DNA of 64,000 bases from Tamarix chinensis (GCA_030549775.1 CM060172.1:8667861-8731860), one strand, 5' to 3'. Shown: positions 47,078 to 58,338, numbered from the stretch's first letter. Notes: generated by a model from the sequence alone, not told the origin. Numbers and translations are program-made.

Positions 47078-47085
47078 GCGTTACA

Positions 47086-47471
47086 CTAACATATGCCAAA
47101 GTCTATTCCAAAAGTAATTTAAAATTTTACATTACTATCTGACATTATAATTTTGGGAATCCCATGTGACCTTCTTATTTCTTTGAAATATAAATTTGCT
47201 ACATATGTTACATCATTCATTTTATTACAAATAATAAAAATATGTCATTTTAGAAAATCAATCCACCAATAGCATAATCCTTTCCCCTCTGTGTCCTTCG
47301 TAATCCTAAGATAAAATTCATGCAAACCCCCTCCCATGTTTATTACTCTTTTAACAAGTCACACATCTCTCAATAATATCGTGTACCAACTTTATCATTC
47401 GTGGCCAATAGAAATGCTCTTATAATATTTTCATAGTTTTATGAACACTAAAATAACCAACTATAACCCCT
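47086..47471 (-). pseudogene. pol: E3 integrase, zinc finger and core N-terminal piece
   Basis: On the - strand: GYFSVHKTMKILQEHFYWPR, MIKLVHDIIERCVTC (HHCC finger), then LLVD-FSKMTYFYYL (family 'VVVDRFSKMAHFIPC') and KILNYFWNRLWHMLV (family 'KFLSYFWRTLWGKLG'). Both ends are cut by giant LTRs: LTR-b precedes GYFSVHKT, LTR-a follows LWHMLV. Stops in the spacer and core. Confidence 0.88.
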
Positions 47472-47560
47472 TATAACACCACTAAAATTTACTATTTAAA
47501 ACTTTTATTTTCAACAGTTATGTGCGGAAGCAAATACAATAAATTCCAGGGTGCTACAAC
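47472..47560. repeat. Terminal inverted repeat of LTR-b (decayed)
   Basis: TATAACACCACTAAAATTTACT (47472-47493) against AATAAATTCCAGGGTGCTAC (47538-47557). Pairing is partial, but it holds the same place as in LTR-a and LTR-c. Confidence 0.65.
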
Positions 47561-48339
47561 CACATATAGTGTCAAACTAATTTCCCTCCACTGTTATGGT
47601 ACCAAGTGCTAACACAAGAAACTTACACTACTTAAATTCAAAATGCATTTATAAAATAGAGAAGCGCAATAGTTAGAATACAAGAAATACACTCCACTGA
47701 TAGTGGTTACAGAATAAAATTGCTTGGAATAGGAAGTATAAGAGTTTTAAGGAAAATACAAAAATATTCCTATATAGTCCTATGCTTTTATCTCGGTAAG
47801 TAAATCGCGAATAGTTCTTGTAAGTTAACCTACAAAGGCCAATGCCTATTGAATAAGTAAGGGCCCAAGAAATGAACCATTTAATACTATGGTATCGAGT
47901 AACCCTTTATACGGGACTAATATGTAAGGCTTGCATGCAACACATCAGTTGCCACACAACAAACACATGAACATGAAATTATACATGTATAAAATAAAAT
48001 GTAATAATCCTACAAACAACCACATGCATCAAGATCATATGTCACCAATGCTCATTCACTTAAAAATAGCAGAACTTACCCATGAAGTATCCAAGTGATT
48101 CTCTTTATAGTATAATTAGAGACCCAACTCTATACTCAACTATAAACCATCCACGCAATTCATAGACAAGCCCATAGGCCCATCAATATAATACCATACA
48201 TAATCCATCCCAGTAGGCACCAAGGCTACTACTAAATCACATCAGTAGGTCATAATGGTTCATTTATTATTATCTAGTCTCAAGCTATTATTATCATAAT
48301 TAGTCATCTCTCAAATTATATCCACGTAGGTTTAAGGAC

Positions 48340-48610
48340 CCCACTATTCTCATCGATGGACCAGTAAATATAATACAATCCAGGGCAAAATGCTCCTAAC
48401 CACTATTATAGCTAGTGGACTAATAAATATAATACAATTCTAGGCAGAACACTCCTGGCCACTATTATAACCGGTGGACCGATATATATGATACAATCCA
48501 AGACAAAATGCTCCTAGCCACAATTATAATCGATGCACAAGTAAATATAATATAATCCAGGGCAAAATGCTCCTGACCACTATTATAACTGGTGGACCGG
48601 TACATATAAT
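48340..48610 (-). repeat. GGTCCACCGG-type repeats in LTR-b
   Basis: Four to five units of CACTATTATAACCGGTGGACC with AGGGCAAAATGCTCCTGGC between them (about 60-bp spacing), more decayed than in LTR-a. Confidence 0.82.
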
Positions 48611-48881
48611 CTATATAGTACCAACCTACGTGGTGTTTAGATATAAGTAATTAGTGTCTTTCCATTTAATTATCACACAATTATATTTTATTTACTCGAG
48701 GGAAAGATCACGAATTTAGAGGCACAAAGGTACATTGGTCATACTAGCACAAAAGAGCAGCATAGTATCCTACCAACTATCAACCCAGGGACGCAAAAGT
48801 ACCCTAGCAACACTAGTACACAAAGGCACATAGTACCCTATCAACCAGAACATCTAATCCATAAGTATGCATATCCCCTTA

Positions 48882-49076
48882 TTAAGTTTGTAGAGCTAAA
48901 CGGAGTAACATGAAAGGATTGGCTAGGGCACTAAGGCACACCAATAAAATCCAAAATAATCGTGGTCTAAACCATGTCTTTAGGGCAGCGATTACTAAAG
49001 AGCCACCATTCTCAATCTCGATATCTTTCGCTTTAATTATTAGTATCCTAATTAGTTGACCATGAGAAACACACAT
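48882..49076 (-). other. Small open frame shared by LTR-a and LTR-b
   Basis: 64 codons with GGSLVIAALKTWFRPRLFW and VCLSALANPFMLLRLAL. LTR-a has a similar 86-codon frame at 45571-45831 (DGSLGVANLKTWFSPRLFW, VCLCALVRPYILLYLAL). Both lie in the LTR coding sense. In LTR-d the same DNA is present but interrupted. I recognise no family. It may only reflect DNA homology between the LTRs. Confidence 0.35.
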
Positions 49077-49499
49077 TAATCATATACTTAACCATTTTTA
49101 TTTGTTTTCAATATTATAAAGAAATGAGAATCAAGATCATTGTCAATGCCGACATAAGTAGTCCACTAAGGCCATCTTAGGCTTGAACACTTATACCTAG
49201 GCACCTTAGGTCAAATTGACCAAAATTTCCCTAAATTTCTGCCACAAATTCATTTTATTTCCTCAACATACCATAAAAAGAATAGCACACTATAATTAAA
49301 TTATCGATTATGAAGTTAACATACCAAATGATCATTTTACACATAAAACCCTAACATGTGCCTATAGACACAACCAACGCACACTCTCATACTCAATCAA
49401 CAATTAATATACTTCCAGCATGTTTATAGCATAGTCCAATTTACCAAGTCACCCTTAATTATGTAGATTCATTATGATACACTCTAAATTACCAAAAAT

Positions 49500-50900
49500 T
49501 AACATCAATTATTACTTATCATGCATGTTTGTTAGACTAATCACCATATTACATGTAATATTAACAAACATGCCGCTAGACCATATTTTATTGAATATCT
49601 TACTTAAATAGGTGCTACTAAGATAATAAAACCCCTATTATCATGTTTAACATCATTTTATACTTATCATGCATGTTTGTTAGACTAACCACCATATTAC
49701 ATGTAAATTTATTAAAATGCCCTTATACCATATTTTATTGAATATCTTACTTAAATAGGTGCTACTAAGATAATAAAACCCTTATTATTATGTTTAACAT
49801 CATTTTATACTTATCATGTATGTTTGTTAGACTAACCACCATATTACATGTAAATTTATTAAAATGCCCTTATACCATATTTTATTGAATATCATACTTA
49901 AATAGGTGCTACTAAGATAATAAACCCCTTATTATCATATTTAACATCATTTTATACTTATCATGCATGTTTGTTAGACTAACCACCATATTACATATAA
50001 ATTTACTAAAATGCCCCTATACCATATTTTATTGAATATCATGCTTAAATAAATGATGCTAAGACAATAAACTCTTATTATCATATTTAACATCATTTTA
50101 TACTTATCATGCATGCTTGTTAGACTAACCACCATATTACATGTAAAATTATCAAAATACCCCTAGAGCATATTTTATTGAATATCATGCTCAAATAAAT
50201 GATACTAAGATAATAAACCCCTATTATCATATTTAACATCAATTTATATTTAATATACATGTGTATTAGACTAATCCCCATCTTATATATAAAATTACCA
50301 AAATGCCCCTAGGTCATTTAATATTAATAATCATACCCAATATGCATTACTAACACCATAAAACCCCTATTATCATTCTTAGCACCAATGATTACTTACC
50401 ATGCATATTTATTTAAGTAACCCCCAATTCACATGTAAAATTACTAAAATGACCTTAGGTTATAAATTATTGATAATCATGACCAACCATACATTATTAA
50501 CACCACAAACCCCTATTATCCTACTTAGCACCAATTATTACTTATCATGCAGGTTGACTAACACAACCACCATTTCATATACAAAATTACCAAAACACCC
50601 TTATAACATATAATATTATTATTCATGATGAAATATGTATTTTCAATGCCACAAACCCCTATTATCATTTTCAACCCCACATAACACTTAGCACATAATT
50701 TTATTAAGATGATCACTACACTGTATAAAAATTACCAAAATAATCATAAGCCATGAAATATTCATATTTCTACTAACACATGTATTTATAATACACCAAA
50801 CTCCTATCTCTATTCTTAGCAACATATACAACACATTAGTCATCCCGATTAGGGTTAAGTATTATAATGTGTCCAAATGACCAAATTGCCCCAAGGTCTT
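49500..50900 (-). repeat. 147-bp tandem array in LTR-b
   Basis: Nine or ten monomers. The marker ACTTATCATGCATG begins at 49514, 49662, 49809, 49956 and 50102, then in decayed form near 50248, 50394, 50540 and 50686: spacing 146-148 bp. The first four are nearly identical; identity falls to the right. Each monomer has one AAATT(T/A)(A/C)NNAAAATGCCC core, the reverse complement of the LTR-a core. Confidence 0.92.
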
Positions 50901-51269
50901 ATATTAGTAAGAATATTACTACAAGTGTCCACACCTACTTAGCATAGCATCATATTTACACAAATCACATACCAAAACCCTAATGTACTAACATAAAATA
51001 ATACATACATTTTATTAGAATATGACGGTTACCTTATTTCTAGCAAAAACCAAACTTTACCGGTATTCTAGTTTAAAATGCTTAAGCTTTTTCTAATAAA
51101 ATTTTGTACCTAAAATAATATCACAAGTGATATATTAATATTAGATAAATAAAAGAATAAATTTTATTAAGAATAATTATTAAATATATAACATTACCAA
51201 ACTATCTTATACCTTAATATTAGCTAAATATATACCAAAATCATAGCATAACTCATGCTGCCCATGTAA

Positions 51270-52450
51270 CATAAGCCATGCAAACCATGTGGTTGAAGGA
51301 TTGGGAAGGGGAAAAGGAAAATGAAGGATGGGGCTTGGGTAAAGGGTTAAAGGGATGGTAGAGAGGTGTTGGTGTTAGTTGTTGAGTGTAGAGGTGAGTT
51401 AGTAGGTGGATGGTGGTTGGAGGTCATGGTGCGATGGCTTAGAGGAGGTGGAGATAATGGCAGTGGTTACAGGAGAAAGGTGTACAGAAGGGAGGGAGAA
51501 GAGGAAGATAGGAGAATAAGAGAAAGAGAAGGGGAGAAGGAAGAGTGGTTCGGGTAACGTAGTCCAAGGGGTATGTTGAAGTGGTGTCAAGTGGCTGAGG
51601 GGAGGGTGCGGCAGTGGCTAAAAGGGAGGTGGAAGAAGGGGCTAAGGTGGTGGGTGTAGGGAATTCAAAGAGAAGAAGGAGGGAAAAGGGAGGGTTGGTT
51701 GTAGGCTGGCTGGTGTTGGTCACTTGGGGCAGTGCAAGGAGGAGGTAGGGTGTTGGAGGTAGTAGTGTGGTGGTTGGTTGGGTGGAGGAGATGGCATAGA
51801 GGTATGCAAGGGTATTGAATGGGAAAATAGGATAGGATGAGAAGATAGAAAGAAAGAGAAAAGAGGATCTAGGGAGAATAGGGTAGAAAAGAAGAGAAGA
51901 AGGAGAAGAAAAAAAAGAGGAGGAGAGGGAGGCACGCGGGGTTAGGTGTGGGGTGTAGAAGGAGGTACAAAAGTGTGTGAGAAGGATGGATGAAAATGGA
52001 AGGAAGTGGCATGTAGGAGAAGACAAGAATGGGGAATGTTGGGTCAAAAATGGCAAAGAAAGGGACAATAAGGGAGGAGGGTGGTGTAGGGAGTCTAGTC
52101 AGGCATAGGGGAGGTGTAGGCTGGTAGGTATAGGGGCATAGGAGGAAGAAGGGAGAGGGGGCATTTATCTTGGGGTGGTGTAGGGGGAGAAGAAATAAGA
52201 AATGGAAAGGGGTCACACAGAAGAGTAAGATAAGAAGGTGAGACAGGCAAGCCTGCATAGGAGAGGAGAAAAAAAAAAGAAAAGGATGGATGGGCTTACC
52301 CAAAGGGGAAAGGAGAGAAAAGAAAAAATGAGAAAGGAATCCTGGGACGACCTAGCCTGAAGAATAAGAGAAAGAGAAGGGCTGAACTAGCCCAAGGAAA
52401 AAAGAAGAAAATGAAGAAAAAAAAGGAAAAGGAAAAGGAGAAAAAGAAAA
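51270..52450 (-). repeat. Purine-rich (+) zone in LTR-b
   Basis: Counterpart of the LTR-a pyrimidine-rich island, read on the other strand. Long open frames on the - strand (209 and 144 codons) are low-complexity Ser/Pro/Leu/Phe and result from composition. Confidence 0.7.
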
Positions 52451-52764
52451 GAAAAATATTTTTAGATTTATGATTAGAATTTATATTAAAATTAGCTATT
52501 GGAAAAATATTAATTTAATTTATCCAAAAATTAAGGTATTGATTTAAGAAAAAAAATCTGGTAAATTTATAGGTTTGGGGATTTATTTGAATAAAAAGAG
52601 TAAGATAAAATAATAAAAATATTTATATCAATTTATTAAATAATTATATCTATTTTTATAAACCAGAGTTCCATAAAATAATTAAATCAATAATTTATGA
52701 TTAAAATATCTTAGATAAAAGGTTAAGTGTTTAATTTTGGGTTTTAAATTTTTGGTGTGTTACA

Positions 52765-53570
52765 ACCCTCATGTACTTCCTTAAGAAGTAAATCACATAC
52801 CTTATAAAGAATTATAAACAACATATTAAGTTTGAAAAAAAAAATTCATCTTGAAGCACATAATTACCATAACTATGATTTTTTTTTGTTTACATTCATT
52901 ATAAATTTCAAAGAAATATTCATCTTTTGCACATAATTCTTTCAATATTTCAAAACCTAATAACTTAGCATCCAACATGACAATTATCATAGATATCCTC
53001 GATAATGCATCTACTACAACAATTTTCTTACCATCGAAATGTTTGATAGAAAACCCAAAGGATTGTATGAAACTAACCCATTTTGCATGCCTAGGACTAA
53101 TTTTCTTTTTTCCATGAAACTATTTTATACTTTCATGATCCGAATGCAAAAAAAATGGCTTAGGTCTCAAATAATGACTCCATGTTTCTAAGCTTATTAT
53201 GCGGGCACAGAATTCCTTATTATATGTTGAATAATTCATTTTAGCACCATTTAATTTTTCACTAAAAAAATGCAATGGCCCTTGTTTTCTTGTGAGAGTA
53301 CACCGCCTATATCTACCTCATTAGCATCACATACAAATTCAAACAATTTATCAAAGTTAGGCAAGGATAATACCAGTGCATTACATAAATTTTCCTTTAA
53401 AGTCTTGAAGGATTTAGTGGCATCTTCTCCACACTTAAATTTGCCCTTCATCATGAGATGTGTAATTGGTGTGGTAATAGTTAAGAAGCGTTTAATGAAT
53501 CTTCTGTAGAAACTCGCTAGTCTGTGAAAACTCCTCACCTCATAAATATCATTGGGTATTGGAAAATCTC
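52765..53570 (-). pseudogene. pol: E3 RNase H and start of integrase
   Basis: 53251-53538 covers the connection: [40 protein letters not shown] and [17 protein letters not shown]. RNase H continues with AKWVSFIQSFGFSIKHFDGK and VVVDALSRI (52990-53090), then YFFEIYNECKQ and IRYVIYFLRKYMR up to 52770, the segment before the integrase zinc finger ('...LLVREAHGGGLMGHFG'). LTR-b interrupts there. Few stops in RNase H. Confidence 0.87.
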
Positions 53571-54250
53571 AAATAGCTTAAATATTTGTAGGATCCACTT
53601 GTATACCTTTGCTACTTACTATATAACCAAGGAAAACAATACTCAAAAGTATAAAATTACATTTTTTTCCTTAGAGTTTATCTTTCCTTAGCTTATCAAA
53701 TAATCTCCTCAAAAGACTAAGATGATCGTGTTTATTTTTTCTATACACAAGTATAACACAATCAATTTTCCAAGAAAAGGTTGAAGACCTTCATTCATTA
53801 GTCTCATAAATAAACTAGGTGCATTACAAAATCCAAATGGCATAACAGTCCATTCATAAAGATCATATTTAGTTTTAAAAGTAATTTTCCACTCATCCCC
53901 TTCTCTTATTCTCATCTCATAATATCCACTCCTTAGATCAATTTCATAGAATACATGTGCTCCACATAAGTCATCTAACATGTCATATAATCTAGGCATA
54001 TAAAATCTATATTTGATAGTTATATTGTTAACAGCTCTAGAATCAATACGCATACACCACATACCATCTTTTTTAAGAACAAGTAACCCAAATATACAAC
54101 ATGGACTCATGTTTTCTCTCGCATATCCTTTTTCTATGATCTCTTGTATTTGTTTCTCTAATTCCTTAACTTCTTCTAGATTACATCTATAGATAGGTCA
54201 ATTAGGTAAAGACATACTAGTCATTAAGTATATAGCATGTTCTATCCCTC
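53570..54250 (-). pseudogene. pol: E3 reverse transcriptase
   Basis: 53709-54110 holds [77 protein letters not shown] and GKLIVLY, then jumps to LCIEKINTI. Read one frame over, the text after the break is LVYRKNKHDHLSLLRRLF, so the FDDI catalytic box between VLY and LVY is missing through a short deletion near 53747-53756. Otherwise well kept. Confidence 0.88.
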
Positions 54251-54389
54251 TTTTAGGTGGTAATCCCATTGGTAAATCATTAGGAAATACATATTTATAT
54301 TCATCAATAAGCTCATATAATTGATGATTATTTTTATTTTTCTCCCCTTATAAGGATTCCTTGATAATCAAAGTAAAGCAACTACCTTC

Positions 54390-54890
54390 TTCCTTAATAC
54401 ATTTTATCATAGCCTTTTTCATGCAAAAATAAACTCTGTTTAGTTTTTACTATTTTATCATTATCACACTTATAAGGTTTAAGTTTATGCTTTTTCTTAT
54501 CATTTTCAACAAGATATTCATTAGTAATACCATTATTAATAGAACATCTATCATGTTGGCAGGTTCTATCTAATAATATTCCACATACATCCATAGGTTA
54601 AACATCACATAGTACATCATCATGATAAATAACAATTCAAAATGAGATCAGGATTTGTTTTGCTTCCTTGAATCCTTTTTCCTTATTAATCCATTGAAGA
54701 GGATAAGGCTTGAGATGTGGCGTTGTGTCTAATCCCAACTCCTTCACCATCCTCTCATTATCTACATTTGTACACGATCTATTATCAATGATAACCTAAC
54801 AAACTATATCTCTCACTCTCCATTGGTTTTGACTATCTTCTCTCATTGGTTAGGTTACTCATTATCTTATATTTGAAGAACTCTTTGTAG
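54390..54890 (-). pseudogene. pol: E3 aspartic protease
   Basis: On the - strand: VCYVIIDNRSCTNVDNERMV, KELGLDTTPHLKPYPLQW, INKEKGFKEAKQILISF, HDDVLCDV, MDVCGILLDRTCQHDR, TNEYLVENDKKKHKLKP. The active site DGG/DSG is now DNR. One stop in the flap. Same type as the E1 and E4 proteases. Confidence 0.83.
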
Positions 54891-56068
54891 CAAATAATAA
54901 TCATTACCTTCATCTTACAACTCACTTATATTTTTTCATTTGGCTCGAACTCAGGGTCTTCATCATAAGTCTCCAAAGCTTGAATCTCTTGTATATACAA
55001 TACTCTTTGGTTGGGACATTCTCTAGTGAAGTGTCCAAATCCTCAACATTTAAAGCATTGATTTGTAGAGATTTAGTTGACCATGTCCTTTCCCTTCTAC
55101 TCTAGGCTAAGTCCTAATTTCTTCCTAACATTTGTAGAGGTTGAGGTACCCATCCCTTACTTGTTAGCTTGTGTACACGGGTAGTTTTTGTAGAAAAAGT
55201 ACTTTATTTGGCATGAGGCTTAGTAGATTTGATTTGCTTTCCAAATCTCATAGATAGCTAAATCATATCATCAAGAGAATAATATAAACAAGTTTTAACT
55301 TTTTCTCGAATCATCATATAAAGGTCACTTAGAAATCCACCACATGTTTGTCCCTTTTCTCATCGATGTCATATATAAGTGCTAACCTCTTAAATTCCTT
55401 AAAATATTCTTTAACAATTAAAATTCCTTGTCTAAGAGTAGTCAATCTAATGTAATTATCTTGCTCATACTCTTTAGGTAAAAATTTATTTCTCAAATGT
55501 TTCTTAAGCTTATCCTAATATTTGATTTTAGATATACCCTCTCTTTCTCTGGTTCTCTTCAAGTTATCATACCATTTCCTAGCAAACTTCTTAAACTTAC
55601 AAGTAGCTAATTTACACTTTTTCTCATCATGATAATCGTTGAATTCAAAAGTAGCCTCCATGTTATATAACCACTCATGAAATAACTCAATATCAAGTTT
55701 AACATCAAAATTAGGAAAATCATGTATGATACCTTTATATTCTTTATGATGATGCCTTCATTAATGATCATAGTTACTTTGATTGCTTCCACTCCCTTGT
55801 GATTCTTCTTAATAGTCTATGTTTCAGTTCAAATATCTTCTACTTGTTGGGATGATTGGCTTTGCTAGACATTCAATTCAATCACCATAGAAATCCTATT
55901 GTTCTTGCATATTTTTACTAAATCTTAATTAGCAAATCAAAACTCCATCCTTTGCAATTCAGTTTGTATTACAAGAAGTTGTTGAAGTTGAGCATTAGTT
56001 GTAGCTAAATTTATTGAAAGATTTTGGATTTCCTCAAAAATCGCTTCAACATTCAGTTATTTCTCCAT
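54890..56068 (-). pseudogene. gag: E3 Gag
   Basis: Start near 56068 (MEK, stop at the fourth codon), then a coiled region AIFEEIQNLSINLATTNAQL. Capsid is frame-broken (55300-55800). The nucleocapsid zinc knuckle reads CFKC-GFGHFTRECP at 55017-55058, correct CX2CX4HX4C spacing with a stop at one position. ETYDEDPEFEPNE follows toward protease. Confidence 0.78.
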
Positions 56069-56909
56069 ATTAATCAACTTACTAACACACTTAACAAAAG
56101 ATTATTAACTCCTAAGGGTTTCAATTGGAAACCCAAATCACACAATGGTTCTCCTTCAGTTTTAGTTTGGTTCTTGTAGAAAATTTTGTTTCTAATAAAT
56201 CAAACACATAGCCATCAATCAAAATTATTACACAAAGAAATGAATTATGGCACTTTACATGTTTCTTGTGAAGTTATTCATATAGAATTCAATAAAAAAA
56301 ACTAACCACACGATATCTTCCAACAAAATTATGTAAGTATTCTATGTTATAACATGAAATATGACCAGAGTGAAGTGGAAACATAAGCCTATATTTTTTA
56401 AGTGTATACAACTCACAAACAACTGGTCTAAATGATGGCACAAAACTTATATTTGAAGACACAAAAAGACATACACTTGACACAATTATTAAACACACAA
56501 ATGGTGATTAGGGTTAAATGTTTATTAGGTTCTCCTACACTTTAATCAATCATCAAAGGTATTTAGTCTTCATGAAAACCTATCCTAATCACATACAATA
56601 TCATGGAGAATAATTCTATTCAAGATAAATCCAATACAAGTAACAAACAAACACTTTTTCTTCCTCAAATGACTAGAAACATTTACATGTACTTGCTAAC
56701 TTTTAGTTTGGTCTCTAACATGAAATCATTCAAGATTTAATTTAAGATCATTATATCACATTTCCTAACCACATGTTCTACCATCTAAGAAAATACACAT
56801 CCATGCAAGAATGATCAAGAACCCCAACCAAAGTCTATATAGATGTGTTTGTTTGTTTCCACCATTAACTCATGTTTTTCTTCAATTTGTGCCGAACCAA
56901 AAAAGCTTT
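56069..56909 (-). other. E3 5' leader
   Basis: About 840 bp of non-coding sequence between primer site and gag. Short open frames here have no family resemblance. Confidence 0.6.
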
Positions 56910-56922
56910 TATTTGATACTAA
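56910..56922 (-). other. E3 primer binding site, tRNA-Met type
   Basis: The - strand reads TTAGTATCAAAT three bases after the LTR end; compare TTGGTATCAGAG. Two G-to-A changes. Confidence 0.75.
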
Positions 56923-56925
56923 AAT

Positions 56926-57719
56926 TGATGTGGAAGATAATGGATGAGTTATCCTTCACAATGCAATATCTTTTTCCTTTTGTTATTGAAGAAGAATTTT
57001 GATCAAAATAAACATAAATTTGAAGTTGTGAAAGTCTTCAACTCAAACGCAACATTGGAAGTTTTTGATCTTCACCATGTTTAAAAGAATTATAAAGAGA
57101 AATCAAAAAATTTTCTAGAGAAAAATACCTAAACTCTCTCAAGATAAACTCACTTGAAGAGGAAGGAAGGAAGGTAAAAATCTAGCCAAGATTTTTGCCT
57201 TAATTTTCATTCATTAATTTTCTAATCAGCACCTCCACCAGATGTACAAGTTCCACACACACACACACATATGAGGCCGAGATTAACCTTCATTAATCAA
57301 GCCAAAACTAACTGGCCTAATTATGAAATGTTAAATTAATACACACCCATATAGTATACATAATAGTTTACAATTACAAATTCCAAGGCATTACAAATTA
57401 TACATAAAATATCAAAGTTACATAAAACCTAATCATGTTAATGCATTGAATAATCAAGTAATCAAGCATCATGTCTTATAGCTTTATCTTTTACACAACT
57501 TTGTAATCCTTTCATTGTCATTATCTTCCGTAGTAGATCTCCTTGGTGAAATCCTCTTCTTACAAACATATATAATGCATGCAATAATCACACACTAAAA
57601 TATTATTAGGGTTATTATGAAGTTTTTCAAGATTTTCAAGAATAATTGTTACCATCTACATATATGCTAGCTATTGATCTTCAACACAAGAAGAAAGAGA
57701 CGGAGATGATCTTGCATCA
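56926..57719 (-). repeat. E3 5' LTR
   Basis: 794 bp, TGATGTGGAAGATAATGG to CTTGCATCA on the + strand, followed by TTTAT (57720-57724). Includes a short (CA)n run at 57257-57269. Confidence 0.9.
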
Positions 57720-57724
57720 TTTAT

Positions 57725-58331
57725 GCTATTATTCTAGATTATGTCTAAATATTAGACTGATCATCTTTAATAAACATTTAACATGTCTAGCAAAGATGCA
57801 ACACTCGATTATCCACTTTGGGTTAAATAACATAAATAGGATTTGCATGGGTTATAAGAAAAATTTTACAATTTCTATAACAATAGGGAATGATAAATAA
57901 TTAATTCAACCTAAATTTAATCTTTTAACTAGAGATAGCAAAACTGATAACTGGCAATAGGACTATGTAACTCAAAAGAGTATGGTAGTTAAATGTCTTT
58001 TAACATGTTTCTAGTAATTACAAAGATCATATAATTCATTAATTGGTTAGTATAATTGGATACTGGTAGATCAAGATTCCTTGGTAACTTTTATTAATTA
58101 ATTTACCTTTATTATATTTTTTATTTATTTATTTTAGCTAAATTTAATAGATTTGAAACTCTTATTTTAGAATTAGTTATATATTTATTTTATTTTGATC
58201 GTCAAGGTCCGATAAGAGTCATTAGAGGTATTGTGTTATTATTTAGTATCTATGGGAATAATAGTCTGATACTCAATGTACTCTGTATTACTTGCTACCA
58301 GTAATAGTCTAGGAATATTTAGCTAGCATCA
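57725..58331 (+). repeat. Athila-2 5' LTR, right part
   Basis: 607 bp ending AGCTAGCATCA, the CATCA terminus seen in the other Athila-type LTRs here, with a primer site just after. No coding sequence. Confidence 0.7.
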
Positions 58332-58338
58332 AGTTTTT

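Larger units (their letters stand above)
41953..47085 (+). mobile_element. LTR-a: giant solo LTR (5133 bp) in E3 integrase
   Basis: Perfect target duplication CTAAC at 41948-41952 and 47086-47090. Left end TATAATCCCCC (TG mutated to TA), right end GGGGGCGTTACA. By analogy with E2, whose primer site follows the GTTACA end, coding sense is + with U5 at 47085. No internal gag-pol. Parts in order: AT-rich start, pyrimidine-rich GC island (42260-43540), tandem array (44160-45370), duplicated element (45847-45968), GGTCCACCGG repeats (46070-46430), terminal inverted repeat (47000-47077). Confidence 0.9.
47472..52764 (-). mobile_element. LTR-b: giant solo LTR (5293 bp) in E3 integrase
   Basis: Flanks CCCCT (47467-47471) and ACCCT (52765-52769), a target duplication with one mismatch. 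Ends TATAACACC and GTGTGTTACA. Homologous to LTR-a in opposite orientation: terminal inverted repeat, GGTCCACCGG repeats (48340-48610), duplicated element, tandem array zone, then the G/A-rich zone. In coding sense it runs leftward with U5 at 47472, tail to tail with LTR-a. Confidence 0.88.
29519..57719 (-). mobile_element. E3: chromovirus-type Ty3/Gypsy element carrying three further insertions
   Basis: 3' LTR 29519-30303 and 5' LTR 56926-57719 are homologous, with TGATG...CATCA ends, and TTTAT flanks both sides. Removing Athila-1, LTR-a and LTR-b leaves about 5.1 kb of internal sequence in normal - strand order: gag, protease, RT, RNase H, integrase. Each removal restores a continuous integrase alignment. 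Without insertions the element is about 6.7 kb. Confidence 0.9.

Noticed and set aside
44160..50900. CRISPR-like array
   Set aside because: Repeats are degenerate, without unique spacers of fixed length, and lie inside plant LTRs.
51439..52303. 209- and 144-codon open frames on the - strand
   Set aside because: Same composition effect in the G/A-rich zone of LTR-b.
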